Made by a program: the position numbers and the translations under genes | Source: JBDKTK01 sp039680225 | Lineage (GTDB): Bacteria; Desulfobacterota; Syntrophia; Syntrophales; UBA4778 | DNA: 27,198 bases | Direction: 5' to 3' | NCBI GenBank assembly: GCA_039680225.1 | Contig: JBDKTK010000282.1 | Coordinates: 1 to 27,198 of the forward strand | Shown here: one piece after another, positions 1 through 8,053 of the stretch | Layout of the letters: the number at the start of each line of letters is the position of its first letter | Position numbering within the stretch: the first letter of the stretch is position 1 | Notes under the pieces: model-generated | Databases searched by the model: none | Told to the model about the DNA's origin: nothing | Seen by the model: only the letters and a program-made list of their open reading frames with translations

Positions 1-700
1 GGATATCCTGGGAAAAGGCAATTACGAGCACGCCCTGCATTTCTACGGAGACCGCAGGCCCATGCTGCTCGATCTCGTGCTGGACCCCGGCAGCATCAGG
101 GAGAAGGATTACTCTTTTTTCAAGATGCAGGGAGAGCTCCTGATAGCCGAGCGGTACATCCCGCACATCAAGACTTACCTCTGGGGGAAGGCGAGCCCGC
201 TGTACGACCGCAACAACAGGGTGGTGGGCGCCATCCAGAGCCTGCGCGACATCACCGAGCAGAAAAAATCGGAGGAGGCGCTGCGCGAGTCGGAGCGCCG
301 GCTGGAGGACATCATCGATTTCCTGCCGGACCCCACGTACGCCATCGATCTCGACGGAAGGCTGATCGCCTGGAACCGCGCCGTTGAGGAGATGACCGGC
401 GTCAAGGCCAAGGATATCCTGGGAAAAGGCAATTACGAGCACGCCCTGCATTTCTACGGAGACCGCAGGCCCATGCTGCTCGATCTCGTGCTGGACCCCG
501 GCAGCATCCGGGAGACGGATTATTCCTTTTTCAAAAGGCAGGGGGGCCTGCTCATTGCGGAGCGGTACATCCCGCACATCAAGGCCTTCCTCTGGGGGAA
601 GGCAAGCCCTCTCTATGACCGGAACAACAAGGTTGTGGGCGCCATCCAGAGCCTGCGCGACATTACGGAGCAGAAGCGGGCTGAAGAAATCCTGCGGGAG
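1..700 (+). repeat. Tandem PAS-coding duplication, 411-bp period
   Basis: Bases 1-97 are identical to 412-508, which gives a period of 411 bp or exactly 137 codons. Identity drops after base 97 (first mismatch 98 versus 509) but remains obvious to about 290/700, including a block around GTGGGCGCCATCCAGAGCC. The first copy starts upstream of the window. The in-frame period keeps the protein open, so this is a domain duplication inside one gene. Confidence 0.93.
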
Positions 701-1525
701 TCCGAGGACCGCTATCGCACGATATTCGAAAATACGGGCAACGCCACGATGATCGTCGAGGAGGATACCACGATCACCCTGGCAAACGCGGAGTTCGAGA
801 GCCTTTACGGCTACAGGAAGGAGGAAATTGAAGGAAAAATAAAGTGGACGGAATTCATTGTTAAAGAAGATCTGAAGAGACTGAAGAAGTACCACTATGC
901 AAGGCGCATCGACGCCTCCTCGGCCCCTCGCCAGTACGAGTCCCGCATGATCAACAAGAACAGGCAGATAAGGGATATATTAATTACGACGGAACTGATC
1001 CCGGGCACCTCGCGCAGCATTGTCACTTTCCTCGACATCACCGAGCGCAAGCAGGCCGAACAGGCCCTCATCAGGAGGGAGCAGGAACTGAACGCGAAGA
1101 CACGGGAACTCGAAGAGCTCAATGCCGCCCTGAAGATCCTGCTGAAGCGCCGGGAAGAGGATAAGAACGAGCTGGAAGAGAAAGTGCTGACGAACATCAA
1201 ACAGCTGGTCCTGCCTTATATCGACAAATTAAAAAAGGGGAATTCCGATCACAAGGACCTTACAAACCTCAACATCATTGAATCCAACCTGAAAGACATT
1301 GTGTCTCCCTTTGCCAGGAGGCTTTCCGCGAAGTACCTGAATTTCACCCCGAAGGAGCTGCAGATAGCCAACCTCATCAAGGAAGGGAAGACGACCAAGG
1401 AAATCGCCGACTACATGGATATCTCCAAGAGCGCGATCGACACCCACCGGTACCACATCCGGCAGAAACTCGGCCTGATCAATAAAAGGGCCAACCTGCA
1501 GTCACACCTTTCATCAATCCTGTAA
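2..1525 (+). CDS. Multi-PAS, LuxR-type HTH transcriptional regulator (5' end outside window)
   Basis: The reading frame is open from base 2, so the start lies upstream and only the C-terminal part is visible. Order: end of one PAS domain (to about base 270), a complete second PAS (about 295-680) almost identical to the first, a third unrelated PAS (about 700-1050), a charged coiled-coil stretch (about 1060-1240), and a C-terminal LuxR/GerE helix-turn-helix (about 1330-1520) with the pattern FTPKELQIANLIKEGKTTKE and a KLGL recognition-helix end. No receiver or kinase domain is visible in this part. It is probably a ligand- or redox-sensing cytoplasmic regulator; its target is unknown. It is separated from the next gene by 360 bp, so it is likely a separate transcript. 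PAS ligand and partner cannot be read from the sequence. Confidence 0.85.
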   Translation, partial: DILGKGNYEHALHFYGDRRPMLLDLVLDPGSIREKDYSFFKMQGELLIAERYIPHIKTYLWGKASPLYDRNNRVVGAIQSLRDITEQKKSEEALRESERRLEDIIDFLPDPTYAIDLDGRLIAWNRAVEEMTGVKAKDILGKGNYEHALHFYGDRRPMLLDLVLDPGSIRETDYSFFKRQGGLLIAERYIPHIKAFLWGKASPLYDRNNKVVGAIQSLRDITEQKRAEEILRESEDRYRTIFENTGNATMIVEEDTTITLANAEFESLYGYRKEEIEGKIKWTEFIVKEDLKRLKKYHYARRIDASSAPRQYESRMINKNRQIRDILITTELIPGTSRSIVTFLDITERKQAEQALIRREQELNAKTRELEELNAALKILLKRREEDKNELEEKVLTNIKQLVLPYIDKLKKGNSDHKDLTNLNIIESNLKDIVSPFARRLSAKYLNFTPKELQIANLIKEGKTTKEIADYMDISKSAIDTHRYHIRQKLGLINKRANLQSHLSSIL

Positions 1526-1885
1526 CATGCTGTTCAGTTGTCTCTCCTCATCGTTCGCCCATAAAATCCGTTCGCTGAGCCCGTCGAAGCGACACATTCA
1601 AGCATTCCCCAACAGCCTGCTGATATTGAAGCAATGCCAATATTAATCTCCTACTCATTCAATATTGTGTTTTCCATCCTTCGCCCTTAAAAAACGGGCA
1701 TCCATTGTTTTCCTCAATGCCGCGCCGCAAAGGCCCCTTCGACGAGACCGATGCGGCGCGGCATCCGGGACGGCCGTCATTGGAATTCTGGATACGGACA
1801 AGATACCGGGACCGGTCCTTCAAGGAGAGGCCTGTCCTGCAAATGCGAAATGTTTGAGAGCATTCAATTGTGAGGAGGAATATTA
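1526..1885. other. Intergenic region with three hairpin-capable repeats; no gene seen
   Basis: This 360-bp gap holds no convincing coding frame. I see a 5-bp-stem hairpin (TCGCT/AGCGA, 1572-1592) around a GAGCCCGTCGAA core that resembles common bacterial REP-like repeats, an AT-rich hairpin (TGATATTG 1621-1628 with CAATATTA 1638-1645), and a perfect 13-bp inverted repeat at 1717-1764. I found no GG-N10-GC sigma-54 promoter here, unlike the three downstream operons, so the CoA transferase operon probably uses another sigma factor. Confidence 0.6.
1717..1764. repeat. Perfect 13-bp inverted repeat (GC-rich stem, 22-nt loop)
   Basis: ATGCCGCGCCGCA at 1717-1729 is the exact reverse complement of TGCGGCGCGGCAT at 1752-1764. 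It lies about 120 bp before the CoA transferase start. There is no T-run after it, so it is not a textbook terminator; it could be an mRNA structure in the leader, a protein site, or a repeat element. Confidence 0.75.
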
Positions 1886-3397
1886 ATGACGACCCCTATC
1901 CAACAAAAAATTCGCGACAAGAAAAGGACGGCCGCGCAGGTCCTGGACATGGTCAAGTCGGGCGACTGGATCCAGCCGGGCACCGCCGGCGGGGACGCGA
2001 CCGCGTTAATGGTCGAGTGCGCAAGCCGGCTGGGCCCGGGCCTCAAGGATATAGAGTTCTGGCTTTACGGCAACATCTATCCCCACCCCTATTTCCAGAA
2101 GGCGGACCCCAGGCAGAAATACCACTGCATGAACGACTATTTTTTCTTCCCCTGGAACCGCAAGGCCCGCGACGCCAACGGGGTGAGCAGCTGGGCGCAG
2201 TGGGGCTGGGCCATGGGCCAGTACTTCCACCATTACCGCTTCGTCAACGCCGTGAGGGAAAAGCGGGGGATCGACTGGTGGTGGAACGCCGCAACGGCGC
2301 CGGACGAGCGCGGGTACTTCAACTGGTCCTACGGGACGAACAACTGCAGCATCTACAGCCAGACGGCGAAGAAAATCGTCGTCGAGGTACGGTCCGATTT
2401 CCCCTGGGCCGAAGGCGGGCGCTTCAACACCATCCATATCGACGATATCGACTACTGGGTGGAGGTGGATGTCGAGAAGAACAAGTGGCCGCAGATGAAC
2501 GAGAAGGCGATCAAGCCCTCTCCGGAGGAGGCCAAAATCGCGGAGCACATCCTCTCCATCATGAGGGACCGCGACGTTATCCAGCTCGGGATCGGGAGCC
2601 TCCCCTCGGCGGTGGCGACCGCCCTGGCGAACGCTAACCTCAAGGACCTGGGCGTCCACACCGAGATGCTCAATTACGGCCTTATCAACCTGCTCGAATC
2701 GGGCCAGGTCACTAACAAATACAAGACCCTGCCCGCCGACCGGGGCAAGACCGTCTGGACGCTCGCGTTCCCCTTCGACACCAAGTGGTACTACGAAACG
2801 GTCCACCGCAACCAGAGCCTCGCGGTATACGACATCGGGTACACGAACAACCTCCACAACCTGACCAGGCTCGACAACATGATCGCGATCAACAACGCCG
2901 TGTCCGTCGACCTGCTCGGCCAGGTCTGCTGCGGGTTCTTCGACAAGCGGGCCATCTCGAGCACGGGCGGGTTCCTGCAGTTCATCGGGTTCTGCTCGCA
3001 GTCGCGGGGCGGCAGGGGCGTTGTCTCGCTGACGTCGAGGAGCAAGCATAAGACCTCGCGGATCGTCCCCTTCTTCCCGGAGGGGACCACGGTCGACCTG
3101 CCGGCGCAGCTCACGTCGCACGTCTGCACGGAACACGGCATCGTCAACCTGAGGGGGCTCAACGGCTACGAGAGGACGGAAGCCATCATCTCGATCGCCC
3201 ACCCGGACGACCGCTCTTTCCTCACGGAAGAAGCCCGCAAGCACGGGCTCCTGCCGCCCGAGTTTGCCGTGCCCATGCACGCGCAGGAAGGCAATTCGCG
3301 GAGATATCCGTCTTACGATGAAAGGCGGATGTACAAATCTCCGTTCAACAGCGAACTCTGGGGATTCGACTGGGATCCTTACCAGACAGGAAGGTGA
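1886..3397 (+). CDS. Acetyl-CoA hydrolase/CoA-transferase family protein
   Basis: 503 residues, matching the long (about 500-residue) branch of the Cat1/4-hydroxybutyrate/succinyl-CoA:acetate CoA-transferase family. The C-terminal half has the family layout: QLGIGSLPSA (233-242), HTEML (258-262), whose Glu260 is the expected residue for the covalent glutamyl-CoA intermediate, and a glycine loop SSTGGFLQF (358-366) in place of the usual GxGGxxDF. The Asp-Phe of that loop is not kept and the N-terminal domain is rich in Trp and Tyr, so this is a divergent member. It would move CoA between an acyl-CoA and a free acid in the cytoplasm; substrate unknown. The start is supported by GAGGAGG seven bases before ATG. 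The crotonase gene follows 89 bp downstream. Confidence 0.85.
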   Translation: MTTPIQQKIRDKKRTAAQVLDMVKSGDWIQPGTAGGDATALMVECASRLGPGLKDIEFWLYGNIYPHPYFQKADPRQKYHCMNDYFFFPWNRKARDANGVSSWAQWGWAMGQYFHHYRFVNAVREKRGIDWWWNAATAPDERGYFNWSYGTNNCSIYSQTAKKIVVEVRSDFPWAEGGRFNTIHIDDIDYWVEVDVEKNKWPQMNEKAIKPSPEEAKIAEHILSIMRDRDVIQLGIGSLPSAVATALANANLKDLGVHTEMLNYGLINLLESGQVTNKYKTLPADRGKTVWTLAFPFDTKWYYETVHRNQSLAVYDIGYTNNLHNLTRLDNMIAINNAVSVDLLGQVCCGFFDKRAISSTGGFLQFIGFCSQSRGGRGVVSLTSRSKHKTSRIVPFFPEGTTVDLPAQLTSHVCTEHGIVNLRGLNGYERTEAIISIAHPDDRSFLTEEARKHGLLPPEFAVPMHAQEGNSRRYPSYDERRMYKSPFNSELWGFDWDPYQTGR

Positions 3398-3486
3398 TCA
3401 GGCCGCACCTGGAAGACGGGCGCCCAGGGCCCGTTTTCCGGCGGCAGCAATATAACAGCACAGCCAAAATCGAAAGGAACGGAATA

Positions 3487-4269
3487 ATGCAGATGAAACA
3501 TGTGCTCCTCGATAAAGCGGAAGGCGTCGCGGTGATCAGGCTCAACCGGCCGAAGGATTTCAATTCGCTCAATTACGACCTCTTCCGGGATTTGATCAAG
3601 GCCCTGGAATCCTGCGCGGACGACGCGGGGACAAAAGTGATCGTCCTGACGGGCGAAGGGAAGGCTTTTTGCGCGGGCGGCGACGTGACCCTCTTCAAGG
3701 AGGGCGATACGGGCGATACGCTGCGGCAGCTCATCAAGGACATGAACACGGTCATCCTGGCGATCCGCAGGATACCGAAACCCGTCATTGCCATGATCAA
3801 CGGCATGACGGCGGGCGGCGGGATGAGCCTCGCGGCAGCCTGCGACCTGCGGATCTGCGGGGCCTCCGCGAGGTTCAAACAGGCCTATACCGCGTCGGGA
3901 CTGGTCCCGGACGGAGGGTGGTCAATCCTTCTGCCGCTGCTGGTGGGTTTCGGAAAAGCCTCGGAAATGGCCTATATCGATCCTCTGCTGAGTTCAAGGG
4001 AAGCCCTCGATGCCGGCCTCGTCACCATGGTCGTGGACGATGCCGAGCTGGAGAAAACCGTCATGAACATCGCGAGGAAGCTTGCCGGTGGCCCGTCTGT
4101 TGCATACGCACTTGTGAAGGAGAACCTCAACCATGCCTTATTCTCGCTGCTCGAAAGACAGCTCGAAATGGAAAAACAGGCCATGACGGTTGCCGGCCGC
4201 ACTGCGGACGTCAGGGAAGGGATGAATGCCTTTGCCGAAAAACGCCCGCCGGTTTTCGTCGGGAGGTGA
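3487..4269 (+). CDS. Crotonase-family protein, PaaG-like enoyl-CoA isomerase type
   Basis: 260 residues with the crotonase fold signatures: oxyanion segments FCAGGD (61-66) and AGGGMS (109-114). The two glutamates used by true enoyl-CoA hydratases (rat Glu144 and Glu164) are not present: the first position is Ser114 and the second is Tyr134 in FKQAYTASG. Instead it has LVPDGG with Asp142, as in PaaG-type 1,2-epoxyphenylacetyl-CoA/enoyl-CoA isomerases, where this Asp is catalytic. Isomerisation of a double bond is therefore likelier than hydration. An upstream ATG at 3394 overlaps the CoA transferase stop, but the ATG at 3487, with AAAGGA before it, gives the normal family length. It probably shares an operon with the CoA transferase. 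Confidence 0.87.
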   Translation: MQMKHVLLDKAEGVAVIRLNRPKDFNSLNYDLFRDLIKALESCADDAGTKVIVLTGEGKAFCAGGDVTLFKEGDTGDTLRQLIKDMNTVILAIRRIPKPVIAMINGMTAGGGMSLAAACDLRICGASARFKQAYTASGLVPDGGWSILLPLLVGFGKASEMAYIDPLLSSREALDAGLVTMVVDDAELEKTVMNIARKLAGGPSVAYALVKENLNHALFSLLERQLEMEKQAMTVAGRTADVREGMNAFAEKRPPVFVGR

Positions 4270-4327
4270 AGGGGCAGGATTCAGGCGCGGTTGTCATTCT
4301 CTTCAAAAAATTTCAGCGAGGGGTCCC

Positions 4328-5734
4328 ATGGCGTCCAAATCAAAACCAGACTGGCTTTCCTGCATCGACCTGAAACTGCTCGATGCCTTCGTTGACAATC
4401 CTTACGAATGCCCCATCGTGATAGACGGGGACGGCATCGTCCGTTTCATGAGCAGGTACAACGAGGGGCTCTACGGGTTCACGCCGGAGCAGGCGGTCGG
4501 CAGGCACATCACGGAGGTGAACAAGGACAGCCACATGCACGAGACGCTCGTCACGGGAAAGGCAATGATAGGCGAGATCTACCAGGCGGGGGGCCGCCGG
4601 CAGGTCATGGCCCGCATCCCCCTGAGGAACAGGAGCGGGAACATAGTCGGCGTGCTCGGGAAAAGGATTTTCCACAAAACCGATACGGTCAAAGAGCTTT
4701 ACAGCAAGATGGAAATCCTGGAGGGCCAGCTCAAGTACTATCACCAGGAAGTATCGAGCCTGAAGGGATCGTACGAGTTCGGCAAGATCATCGGGCAGTC
4801 CGCGCCGATCCAGGAGGCCCTGCGGGGCGCGCTGCAGGCTTCCAGAAGCGACGCCTCGGTCCTGATCACGGGGGAATCGGGGACCGGCAAGGAGTCGTGC
4901 GCGTACTTCATCCACCGTTCGAGCAGGCGGGCGGAGGGCCCCTACATCAGGGTGAACTGCGCTGCCGTTCCCGCCGAGCTTATCGAGAGCGAGCTGTTCG
5001 GCTACGAGGGCGGGGCCTTTACGGGGGCCAGGCCCGGCGGCAAGCCCGGCAAGTTCGAACTCGCCCACAAGGGGACAATACTGCTCGACGAGATCGGCGA
5101 CATGCCCCTCAACATGCAGGCCAAGCTCCTGCGGGTGCTCCAGGAGCGGGAGATTGAGCGGGTGGGCGGGACAAAGCCGGTCAAGGTCGATTTCCGCCTG
5201 ATCGCCTCGACCAACAAAGACCTCCAGGAGATGATCAAAAAGGGGACCTTCAGGATGGACCTGTTTTACCGTCTCAACATCTTCAATATCGTCATGCCGG
5301 GCCTGCGTGCAATCCCCGGGGACATCCCCGAGATAAGCCGGTTCATGATCCAGGAATTGAGCGGCAAGACGAGCATCCCCGCGAAAACAATGTCCGGGGA
5401 GGTTGCGGCCGCGATGCAGCGCTACCATTGGCCGGGCAACGTGCGGGAGCTGAGGAACGTCATCGAGCGGGCCATGATCGTTGCCGAGGGCCCGGAGATC
5501 CTCCTCGAGCACCTGCCGCCGGGCATTGCGGAACTGGGCCGGCTTTCCAATGGCGGCGCGGAATCGGCGAGGCACATGGCGCCCCTGCGCGAAGTCGTCC
5601 TGGAGGCGGAGAGGAGGACCATTTCCGAAGTCCTCAAGCACACCGGCGGGAACAAGGTCAGGGCGGCAAGGATCCTCGGCATCCACCGGACGATCCTCTA
5701 CCAGAAAATCAAGCGCTACAAAATTCCCCTCTAA
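4328..5734 (+). CDS. Sigma-54-dependent transcriptional activator (PAS - AAA+ - Fis HTH)
   Basis: 468 residues. An N-terminal PAS domain (about 15-120) is followed by a short coiled linker (about 126-148) and a full AAA+ domain: Walker A GESGTGKE (182-189), the sigma-54-contacting loop GAFTGA (229-234), Walker B ILLDEIGD (251-258), and WPGNVRELRNVIERA near the C-terminal side. It ends in a Fis-type HTH (NKVRAARILGIHRTILYQKI). There is no receiver domain, so it likely responds to a small molecule bound by PAS rather than to phosphorylation. The ATG at 4328 was chosen because it has GCGAGGGG upstream and starts just before the PAS domain; an in-frame ATG at 4226 lies inside the crotonase gene. 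It follows the crotonase by 58 bp. It is the obvious candidate to drive the three -24/-12 promoters in this window. Confidence 0.93.
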   Translation: MASKSKPDWLSCIDLKLLDAFVDNPYECPIVIDGDGIVRFMSRYNEGLYGFTPEQAVGRHITEVNKDSHMHETLVTGKAMIGEIYQAGGRRQVMARIPLRNRSGNIVGVLGKRIFHKTDTVKELYSKMEILEGQLKYYHQEVSSLKGSYEFGKIIGQSAPIQEALRGALQASRSDASVLITGESGTGKESCAYFIHRSSRRAEGPYIRVNCAAVPAELIESELFGYEGGAFTGARPGGKPGKFELAHKGTILLDEIGDMPLNMQAKLLRVLQEREIERVGGTKPVKVDFRLIASTNKDLQEMIKKGTFRMDLFYRLNIFNIVMPGLRAIPGDIPEISRFMIQELSGKTSIPAKTMSGEVAAAMQRYHWPGNVRELRNVIERAMIVAEGPEILLEHLPPGIAELGRLSNGGAESARHMAPLREVVLEAERRTISEVLKHTGGNKVRAARILGIHRTILYQKIKRYKIPL

Positions 5735-5850
5735 TGTAGCTCTGCTGCGACATGCAGCGGCTCTGCTTCATTGGCGTTTTCCTTATGCGTAACAGGTCAT
5801 CTCATCAAAACCAGGCCGCCCCTTGTACAATCCATGCTACAGAAAACGCC
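5735..5850. repeat. Leader duplication, copy 1 (matches 10175-10290)
   Basis: The sequence directly after the activator stop codon is homologous to the sequence at 10175-10290 at a constant offset of 4440 bp until small indels appear. Shared blocks are AATGTAGCT, GCGACATGCAG, TCATTGGCGTTTTCC and TTGTACA followed by GCTACA. From 5686 to 5780 I count 19 mismatches in 95 aligned positions, about 80% identity. Confidence 0.9.
5823..5830. promoter_or_regulatory. Candidate activator-binding palindrome TTGTACAA upstream of P1
   Basis: TTGTACAA lies 92 bp upstream of the -24 element of P1, within the range used by sigma-54 enhancer sites. TTGTACA also occurs upstream of P2 (10264-10270), and TTGTACAA upstream of P3 (20815-20822). 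GCTACA at 5836-5841 and TGTAGC at 5735-5740 are further possible half-sites. Assignment to the activator at 4328 is inference. Confidence 0.35.
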
Positions 5851-5914
5851 CTGAAATTTTTGCCCGGCTTCGCGCTGCATAAATATTTCAATATAAATAG
5901 CACGTTATATGTTC

Positions 5915-5930
5915 TGGCTTGGCTTTTGCA
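5915..5930 (+). promoter_or_regulatory. Sigma-54 promoter P1 (-24/-12)
   Basis: TGGCTTGGCTTTTGCA has GG and GC with exactly 10 bases between them and matches the TGGCAC-N5-TTGCA consensus except for CA to CT. It matches P3 at 15 of 16 positions and P2 at 14 of 16. Expected start of transcription is about 5941, giving a leader of about 145 nt before the biotinyl carrier gene. Confidence 0.85.
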
Positions 5931-6085
5931 ATTTTCCAGAAGCAGGCAATCCCCGACGGCCGAACGCGGCAGGAACATGAGAAGGGACCATAAAATTTAC
6001 GGCCCGGGACCTGGTTGCGGCTGAAGATGGTCCGCACATTGAGATATCGGGACACGCACTATCAATTTTCAGAGGAGGTTTCATC

Positions 6086-6307
6086 ATGATGGAAGAAATA
6101 TTGGCGCCCATGGCCGGCAAAGTGATCCGGATTCTGGTAAATGCCGGAGACTCAGTCAGGGAAGACGACCATCTGCTCGTCCTCGATGCAATGAAGATGG
6201 AAAATCCCATTCTTGCCACCTTCGACGGTGTCGTAAAAGAGATCAAAGTGAAAGCCGACGATGAAGTCGAGGCCGACGACCCGCTGGTGATTATCGAACA
6301 GGCATGA
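6086..6307 (+). CDS. Stand-alone biotinyl carrier protein of an acyl-CoA (de)carboxylase
   Basis: 73 residues, a bare biotinyl/lipoyl-attachment domain. AMKM at 35-38 puts the biotinylated lysine at Lys37, and the flanking pattern (APMAGKV near the start, VLDAMKMENP) is typical of biotin carriers. It lacks the Ala/Pro-rich linker of full BCCP or decarboxylase gamma chains, so it must dock directly with its partner. GAGGAGG precedes the start ATGATG; translation may begin at 6086 or 6089. It is the first gene after P1, followed 186 bp later by a carboxyltransferase. No biotin carboxylase or biotin ligase gene is visible in the window. It carries carboxyl groups between active sites in the cytoplasm. 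Confidence 0.93.
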   Translation: MMEEILAPMAGKVIRILVNAGDSVREDDHLLVLDAMKMENPILATFDGVVKEIKVKADDEVEADDPLVIIEQA

Positions 6308-6360
6308 GCCCGGGCGGAATTTCCCGATAAGAAACCGGACCTGGAAAATAAAGAGGGAAA

Positions 6361-6468
6361 ATGAGCAGGCGTACCTTGAGTGGGCTCATCCATTTGTTCA
6401 GTCTTATTGGACAGGCTGTAAGGCGGTGGAGAAGGATGCATCTCAAACAAAAGTTCGTGTTCAGGTAA
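6361..6468 (+). CDS. Possible 35-residue small ORF between biotinyl carrier and carboxyltransferase genes
   Basis: An ATG at 6361 preceded by GAGGGAAA opens a 35-codon frame ending at TAA 6466-6468. The product would be short and very basic (many Arg and Lys) with one mildly hydrophobic stretch (LSGLIHLFSLIGQAV). I do not recognise it. Related decarboxylases have small extra subunits, but those are usually clear membrane anchors and this is not. The frame may be chance within a 186-bp gap. Confidence 0.15.
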   Translation: MSRRTLSGLIHLFSLIGQAVRRWRRMHLKQKFVFR

Positions 6469-6493
6469 AGGGGCCTGCTGAAAGGATCTGCCG

Positions 6494-8035
6494 ATGAGGA
6501 TCAAGGAACTGATACAAAAACTGGAAGAGAATGAGTCCCAGGTGAAGGCCGGCGGCGGCGCGAAAGCAGTGGAAGAGCAGCATAAGAAAGGCAGGCTGAC
6601 CGCCAGGGAGAGGATTGACCTTTTCTTTGATAAGGGGACTTTTGTCGAGCTCAATCAGTATTCCCAGCACCAATGCAAAGATTTCGGCATGGAAAAGAAA
6701 CGCCCGTACGGCGACGGTGTTATCACCGGGTACGGCGAAGTGGACGGAAGGACCGTTTTCATCTACGCCATGGATTTCACCGTGCTGGGCGGCAGCATCG
6801 GCCTGAGCAACGCATCAAAGATAGCTCACGCCCAGAAGATGTCGGACAGGGCCAGGGCGCCCATGGTCGGCTTCGTGGACACGTCGGGCGCGCGGATCCA
6901 GGAAGGCAGCGGCACGTACAGCCTCCTTTTTTATGAACACATCAGGAGCTCGGGAGTCATTCCCCAGATATCGTGCGTCATGGGCACGTGCGCCGGCGGA
7001 GGGTGCTATTCCCCCGCGCTGACGGATTTCATTTTCATGGTGGACAAGACCAGCGAAATGTACATCACCGGCCCGCGCGTGATCAAGGAGGTATGCCACG
7101 AGGACATCACCGGGTATGCGCTCGGAGGCCCCAAGGTCCACAGCCAGGTATCCGGGGTGGCCGATTTCGTCTCCAAAGACGAGGCGGATTGCCTCGCCCA
7201 GGTAAAGAAACTGCTCAGTTTCCTGCCGTCGAGCTGCGATGAAAAACCTCCCATCGTGATAACGGGGGACGATCCCTTCCGGGCAAGCGAAAATCTTGAC
7301 AGCATTGTGCCGGAATCTCCCCGCGAGCCGTTCGACATGAAAAAGGTAATCCGCGCCATTGCGGACAACGGCGATTTCTTCGAAGTGAAGCCCCGCTTCG
7401 CCCGCAACATGGTGACCGGTTTCATCCGGATCGGCGGGTATGCGGCGGGCGTGGTCGCCAACCAGTCTCTGGTCCTGGCCGGCGCAATCGACAGCGACGC
7501 GTCCGACAAGGCGGCGCGCTTCTACCGGTTCTGCGACTGTTTCAATATCCCGATAATAACAATTGCCGACGTCCCCGGCTACCTTCCCGGGGTGAAGGAA
7601 GAGAACAAGGGGATCATCAGGCACGGCGCGAAAATGCTCTACGGCTACGTTGAGGCCGAAGTCCCGAAACTGCTGCTCGTTGTCCGGAAGGCATACGGGG
7701 GGTCCTGGGCGGCGATGGGATCGAAGACCATGGGGGCGGACCTGGCGTTCGCCTGGCCCACGGCCGAAATGGCCATCATGGGCGCGGAAGGCGCCGTGGA
7801 GATTCTGTACCGCAAGGAACTCCAGGCGGCCGCCAACAGGGAAGAGGTGAAGATGGAAAAGATAGTGGAGTACCGCGACAAGTTCAATTCGCCTTACCTG
7901 TACGCCGGCAAGATGATCATCGACTTCCTGATTAAGCCCCGGGACACGCGGGCCCATTTCTACCGCGCCCTGAAAATGCTCTGGAACAAGCCCCAGGAGA
8001 AGATATCCCGCAAGCATGGGAATATACCGCTCTAA
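6494..8035 (+). CDS. Acyl-CoA carboxyltransferase (PccB/MmdA family)
   Basis: 513 residues, the usual length for the propionyl-CoA carboxylase beta / methylmalonyl-CoA decarboxylase alpha family. Both crotonase-like halves are present: N-terminal VDTSGARIQEG (128-138) and oxyanion loop GTCAGGGCYSP (164-174); C-terminal IADVPGYLPG (357-366), IIRHGAK and RKAYGGSWAAM (398-408). The position known to influence substrate choice in Streptomyces PccB (Asp in AYDVM) is Ala406 here, so propionyl-CoA should not be assumed. It exchanges a carboxyl group between biotin and an acyl-CoA, with the carrier at 6086 as likely partner. The upstream Shine-Dalgarno is only a modest GAAAGGA. A long acyl-CoA dehydrogenase follows 18 bp later. 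Confidence 0.9.
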   Translation: MRIKELIQKLEENESQVKAGGGAKAVEEQHKKGRLTARERIDLFFDKGTFVELNQYSQHQCKDFGMEKKRPYGDGVITGYGEVDGRTVFIYAMDFTVLGGSIGLSNASKIAHAQKMSDRARAPMVGFVDTSGARIQEGSGTYSLLFYEHIRSSGVIPQISCVMGTCAGGGCYSPALTDFIFMVDKTSEMYITGPRVIKEVCHEDITGYALGGPKVHSQVSGVADFVSKDEADCLAQVKKLLSFLPSSCDEKPPIVITGDDPFRASENLDSIVPESPREPFDMKKVIRAIADNGDFFEVKPRFARNMVTGFIRIGGYAAGVVANQSLVLAGAIDSDASDKAARFYRFCDCFNIPIITIADVPGYLPGVKEENKGIIRHGAKMLYGYVEAEVPKLLLVVRKAYGGSWAAMGSKTMGADLAFAWPTAEMAIMGAEGAVEILYRKELQAAANREEVKMEKIVEYRDKFNSPYLYAGKMIIDFLIKPRDTRAHFYRALKMLWNKPQEKISRKHGNIPL

Positions 8036-8053
8036 ATTAATGGGGAAAGATAA

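Noticed and set aside
1665..1886. 73-codon plus-strand frame in the first intergenic gap
   Set aside because: It runs through the 13-bp inverted repeat, has no ribosome-binding site and no recognisable sequence.
2006..3280. 424-codon minus-strand frame opposite the CoA transferase, and a similar 448-codon one at 4340-5686
   Set aside because: Both are antisense shadows of strongly supported plus-strand genes, with no family motifs or convincing start sites.
3701..3722. GGGCGATAC repeated twice in a row in the crotonase gene
   Set aside because: A two-copy 9-bp repeat in frame (GDTGDT) is an ordinary coding microduplication.
5752..6024. 90-codon plus-strand frame after the activator gene
   Set aside because: It crosses the sigma-54 promoter and the duplicated leader; the second copy of the leader does not preserve it.
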